This document shows positions 9,471-12,567 of a DNA stretch of 12,567 nt, in pieces. A program made the translations under genes and the position numbers. Each line of letters starts with the position of its first letter. Positions within the stretch are counted from its first letter, which is position 1. The notes beneath the pieces were generated by a model. That model was not told where the DNA came from and searched no databases. It saw nothing but the letters and a program-made list of their open reading frames with translations. This DNA is from an uncultured Clostridia bacterium. Lineage in GTDB: Bacteria > Bacillota > Clostridia > UMGS1883. Location: assembly GCA_947630525.1 (NCBI GenBank), contig CANRHW010000025.1, positions 1-12,567 on the forward strand. The letters are read 5' to 3'.

Positions 9471-11810
9471 ATGATAATATTTGAAAACCGCAGGTATATA
9501 TTTGACGGCGGCTTCGGCACAATGCTCCAGCAGCGCGGCATGGCCGCGGGCGCGGTGCCGGAGGAGCTGAATGTCACCGACCCTGAGCTTGTGCGGGGCA
9601 TACACCGGGCCTATCGTGAAGCTGGGGCGGACATTATAACGACCAACACTTTTGGGGCCAATCCCATAAAGCTCAAAAGCAAATTCTCTCTTGAAGAAAT
9701 AATTACGGCGGCCGTGGAAAACGCCCGCTGCGCCGGGGGACTCGTCGCCCTTGACATGGGGCCCACGGGGGCCCTGCTGAAGCCGCTGGGCGATTTGGAC
9801 TTTGAGTCCGCCTACGAGGCCTTTTATCGTGTGGCGCAAATTGGCGCCAAGGCCGGCGCGGACTTGGTGCTCATTGAGACCATGAGCGATACCCTTGAAG
9901 CAAAGGCCGCGATTTTGGCGGCAAAGGACGCCTGCGATATGCCGGTGCTGGCCACAATGACCTTTGACGAAAAGGGCAAGTCCCTGACCGGCGCGGACCC
10001 GGAGTGCATGGCCGCAATTTTTGAGGGGCTGGGCGTTGACGCACTCGGCATCAACTGCGGCCTTGGCCCCGCTCAGATATTGCCGCTGGCCGAAAGATTG
10101 GCGGCGGTCAGCTCGACGCCTTTGCTTTTGCAGCCCAATGCCGGTCTGCCGCAGGTGGTCGGCGGCGAAACCGTATATGACGTTACGCCGGAGGAGTTTG
10201 GATCATACGCCGCGCGCTTCGCAAAGCTGGGGGCGCAGTTCTTGGGCGGCTGCTGCGGTACGACCCCGGAGCACATAAGGCGGATCGTGGAAAATACGGG
10301 GAATATACCCTTTGCGCCGCCGGTGAAAAAGCGGCTCAGAGTTTGCGCGTCCTATTCCCACGCGCTGACTTTGGGCGGCGGCACCGTAATAATAGGCGAA
10401 CGCATCAATCCCACCGGCAAGAAAAAGTTCCGTGAGGCCTTGAAAAATCGGGATTTTGACTATATTTTGGGCGAGGCGGCGGCCCAGGCGGCCGCCGGCG
10501 CTCACGCGCTGGACGTAAACGTAGGCTCGCCGGATATTGACGAAACGGAAATGATGAGGGAGGTCGTGCCTCGCATACAGGCGGTCACCGATCTTCCGCT
10601 GCAAATAGACAGCTCGTCTCCCGCGGCGCTGGAAGCCGCCATGCGGGTATATAACGGTAAGCCCATCGTCAATTCGGTAAACGGCAAAGACGCGGTTATG
10701 GACGCGGTGTTCCCGCTGGTTAAAAAATACGGCGGCATGGTCGTGGGGCTGACCCTTGACGAAGCCGGTATACCCGATACCCCCGAGGGCCGCTGCTCGA
10801 TTGCCGAGCGCATAGTGAACCGGGCTGGCGAATATGGCATCGGCAGGGAGGACATTATTATCGACGCCCTGACCATGACCGTGGCTACGGACCATTTGGC
10901 GGCTCAAAAGACGCTAAAGGCTCTGACCATGATAAAAGAGAGCCTTGGCGTGGCGACGGTGCTGGGAGTTTCAAATATATCTTTCGGCCTGCCGGGGCGG
11001 CCTACGGTCAACGCGGCCTTCCTTGACATGGCCGTCAAGGCTGGGCTTGACTGCGCTATCTATAACCCGATGTCGCCCCGAAGCAGCGCAGACCCGGGCG
11101 CGGCGAAGATGCTTGCCGGGCAGGACCCGGGCTGCGAAGCCTATATTGCCGCCTGCGACGCCGCGGAACAGGCCGCCCCGCCGCAGACTGAGGAGCTCAG
11201 TCTGGTTCGGCTTATAGAGACCGGCCAAAAGGAAAGGGCTTACGAGGCTGCCAAAGAAATGCTTAAAACCGTTCCGGCCCTTGAACTTATAAACGGGTAC
11301 ATCATACCCGCCCTCAATAAAGTGGGCGAGGGCTTTGAAAAGGGGCGGCTGTATCTGCCCCAGCTAATGAGCGGAGCCGACAGTGCCAAACGCGCTTTCG
11401 ACGCCGTGCGTGAATATGCCGATAATTCCGGCGCCGGCGCCGGCACTGTGGTGCTTGCGACCGTAAAGGGCGATATTCACGACATAGGCAAGAATATAGT
11501 CAAGCTGCTGCTTCAAAACTACGGCTATAACGTGGTCGATTTGGGCCGCGACGTGGACATTGATCTTATAATCGACACTCTGCGGGAGACCGGCGCCCCG
11601 CTTTTGGGGTTGAGTGCGCTGATGACGACCACGGTCGTCAATATGGAAAAGACTATCAAGGCCGTGCGCGGGAGCGGCCTCGGCTGCAAAATAGTAGTCG
11701 GCGGCGCGGTGCTCACCGAAAGCTACGCCATGGAGATAGGCGCCGATTATTACGCAAAAGACGCTTTGGCTACAGTCAGCATAGCAAATAGAATTTTCGG
11801 GAGGGATTGA
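9471..11810 (+). CDS. metH: Cobalamin-dependent methionine synthase, short form without the reactivation domain
   Basis: This enzyme transfers the methyl group from 5-methyl-THF via cobalamin to homocysteine, giving methionine. It has 779 residues in three domains. The homocysteine-binding barrel (about 1-275) has zinc ligands C196 (INCGLGP) and C261/C262 (GGCCGTTPEH). The pterin-binding barrel (about 300-555) starts with VIIGERINPTG at 306-316 and includes DVNVGSP at 348-354 and SNISFGLPGR. The B12-binding cap and Rossmann domain (about 574-779) has GDIHDIGKN, with H670 as the expected lower cobalt ligand in the D668-x-H670-xx-G673 motif. The protein stops right after the B12 domain. The AdoMet-binding reactivation domain of E. 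coli-type MetH (about 1200 residues) is missing. Such short forms are known in Clostridia and Thermotogae. AGGAG lies 8 nt before ATG9471. It is divergent from metF and probably cotranscribed with the next gene. Confidence 0.95.
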   Translation: MIIFENRRYIFDGGFGTMLQQRGMAAGAVPEELNVTDPELVRGIHRAYREAGADIITTNTFGANPIKLKSKFSLEEIITAAVENARCAGGLVALDMGPTGALLKPLGDLDFESAYEAFYRVAQIGAKAGADLVLIETMSDTLEAKAAILAAKDACDMPVLATMTFDEKGKSLTGADPECMAAIFEGLGVDALGINCGLGPAQILPLAERLAAVSSTPLLLQPNAGLPQVVGGETVYDVTPEEFGSYAARFAKLGAQFLGGCCGTTPEHIRRIVENTGNIPFAPPVKKRLRVCASYSHALTLGGGTVIIGERINPTGKKKFREALKNRDFDYILGEAAAQAAAGAHALDVNVGSPDIDETEMMREVVPRIQAVTDLPLQIDSSSPAALEAAMRVYNGKPIVNSVNGKDAVMDAVFPLVKKYGGMVVGLTLDEAGIPDTPEGRCSIAERIVNRAGEYGIGREDIIIDALTMTVATDHLAAQKTLKALTMIKESLGVATVLGVSNISFGLPGRPTVNAAFLDMAVKAGLDCAIYNPMSPRSSADPGAAKMLAGQDPGCEAYIAACDAAEQAAPPQTEELSLVRLIETGQKERAYEAAKEMLKTVPALELINGYIIPALNKVGEGFEKGRLYLPQLMSGADSAKRAFDAVREYADNSGAGAGTVVLATVKGDIHDIGKNIVKLLLQNYGYNVVDLGRDVDIDLIIDTLRETGAPLLGLSALMTTTVVNMEKTIKAVRGSGLGCKIVVGGAVLTESYAMEIGADYYAKDALATVSIANRIFGRD
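11799..11805 (+). promoter_or_regulatory. Ribosome binding site that decides the start of the flavoprotein gene
   Basis: GGGAGGG ends 7 nt before GTG11813, an ideal spacing. The longer in-frame TTG at 11807 is only 1 nt away from it and is therefore unlikely to be the start. Confidence 0.7.
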
Positions 11811-11812
11811 CC

Positions 11813-12268
11813 GTGAGGAGAAAGGACCTTGAAAGGCCGGCGGAGTTTGGTCTTGAGCTCATAGACAGGTGCGAATATGGAGTAATGGCGCTTACGGATA
11901 CGGAGGGAGCGCCCTACGCCGTTCCGCTGAATTTGGTTCGCGATGGTGACAGGCTGTATTTCCATTGTGCAACTGAGGGCAAAAAGACTGACAGTCTGCG
12001 TAAAAATCCGGCGGTATGCGTTTCTTTCGCAGGGGGCGTAAAGCCCGTGCCCGACAAATTCACCACCCTATATCAGTCGGCGACGGTTTTCGGCGAGGCT
12101 TCGGAAGTGACCTCCGCAGATGAAAAGATACGCGCCCTGCGGCTTTTGTGTGAAAAGCTGGCCCCGTCGAACATGGCCGATTTTGATAAGGCCATCGACC
12201 GCAGCCTTGGCCGCACGGCGGTGTGGAAAATCGACATAAAGGAACTAACCGCCAAAGAAAAGAAGTAA
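11813..12268 (+). CDS. Pyridoxamine 5'-phosphate oxidase-fold flavoprotein, NimA-like
   Basis: This is a predicted small cytosolic FMN-binding split-barrel protein of 151 residues, resembling the NimA/5-nitroimidazole-reductase-like branch of the PNPOx superfamily. The start GTG11813 gives an N terminus of MRRKDLE, typical of this branch. The recognised core is VMALTDTEGAPYAVPLN (24-40), followed by LYFHCATEGKKTDSLRKNP (48-66), where H51 lies at the position typical of the branch. The SFAGG strand and a C-terminal helical region follow. It starts 2 nt after the metH stop, so it is probably in the same operon. The link to methionine metabolism is positional only. Substrate and reaction are unknown. 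It should not be called a resistance gene or a true PdxH on this evidence. Confidence 0.8.
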   Translation: MRRKDLERPAEFGLELIDRCEYGVMALTDTEGAPYAVPLNLVRDGDRLYFHCATEGKKTDSLRKNPAVCVSFAGGVKPVPDKFTTLYQSATVFGEASEVTSADEKIRALRLLCEKLAPSNMADFDKAIDRSLGRTAVWKIDIKELTAKEKK

Positions 12269-12305
12269 TAATAAAGTAATATGGATGGTCGGGAGGCGTG
12301 TTGAT

Positions 12306-12567
12306 TTGGCAGGCGAAATACAGGGCGTATATCAGACCTATGACGCTCTAAGCGGCATACTCAGCCCTCTTAACGGCGCGGGCTTGGTGGCTGCGGCGGT
12401 GATTGTCATATTGATTGGCGTGATAAATTGCTTTTTTGGATATCGGCTGTTCAAAATTATGTGGACGGTCATGTGCGTCTTGGTGGCCGCTTTTATCACG
12501 GTTATCGCGACTTTGGCCACAGCCAAGGTATATGTGGCGCTGATAGGCCTTGCGGCCTGCGTGCTTG
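12306..12567 (+). CDS. Integral membrane protein, N-terminal part only
   Basis: This reading frame is open to the window end, with 87 codons visible. TTG12306 is the preferred start because GGGAGG (12291-12296) precedes it by 9 nt. ATG12285 is in frame but has no good binding site. The N terminus (MAGEIQGVYQTYDALSGIL) is soluble. At least two strongly hydrophobic segments follow, at about residues 25-43 (AGLVAAAVIVILIGVINCF) and 52-70, with GYRLFK between them, and a third begins before the edge. The GYRLF pattern between hydrophobic helices resembles TMEM198/DUF4203-type membrane proteins, but this is only a guess. The gap after the flavoprotein gene is 37 nt with no terminator, so it may belong to the same transcript. 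Confidence 0.65.
   Translation, partial: MAGEIQGVYQTYDALSGILSPLNGAGLVAAAVIVILIGVINCFFGYRLFKIMWTVMCVLVAAFITVIATLATAKVYVALIGLAACVL

Noticed and set aside
10203..10907. 234-residue open frame antisense to metH
   Set aside because: Same reasoning: a shadow of the metH pterin-binding region.

Overview
The window looks like a chromosomal segment of a low-to-mid GC Clostridia-type Firmicute, possibly an Oscillospirales-like gut lineage. This rests on the RpoB/RpoC sequence character, strong GGAGG-type ribosome binding sites, consensus TTGACA/TATAAT promoters, TTG and GTG starts, and a short three-domain MetH. The assignment below phylum is an inference and is weak. No phage, transposase, CRISPR, tRNA or rRNA is visible.

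Layout. Positions 1-589 hold no convincing gene. Positions 1-283 are a tandem array (period about 117 bp) of palindromic modules: two full copies and a third that decays. It is followed by an A/T-rich stretch, a promoter with two overlapping TTGACA boxes (324-360), and a leader of about 225 nt. The leader contains three consecutive hairpins that all display the loop ATTCTA on stems of different sequence. Next come rpoB (590-4378) and rpoC (4396-8301), closed by a strong and probably bidirectional terminator (8304-8332). Positions 8333-8462 are non-coding and hairpin-rich.

metF (8463-9329, minus strand) converges on rpoC. It is transcribed divergently from a three-domain metH (9471-11810, plus strand). 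The 141-bp gap between them carries a near-consensus sigma-A-type promoter for each direction and no room for a SAM or cobalamin riboswitch. metH is followed 2 nt later by a small NimA-like/PNPOx-fold flavoprotein gene (11813-12268), then by the start of a membrane protein gene that runs off the window (12306-12567).

How the genes work together. rpoB and rpoC encode the two large subunits of RNA polymerase and form an apparently self-contained unit: own promoter, leader and terminator. No rplJ/rplL is visible in the 589 nt upstream and no rpsL/rpsG/fusA follows. MetF makes 5-methyl-tetrahydrofolate, and MetH uses it with cobalamin to methylate homocysteine to methionine, so the divergent pair is a compact methyl-branch locus. 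This MetH lacks the C-terminal AdoMet-dependent reactivation domain, so reactivation must depend on another protein or another mechanism not seen here.

The best candidates for something undescribed are the two non-coding structures before rpoB: the palindromic 117-bp array and the triple ATTCTA-loop hairpin leader. Both keep their folding while the stem sequence changes.
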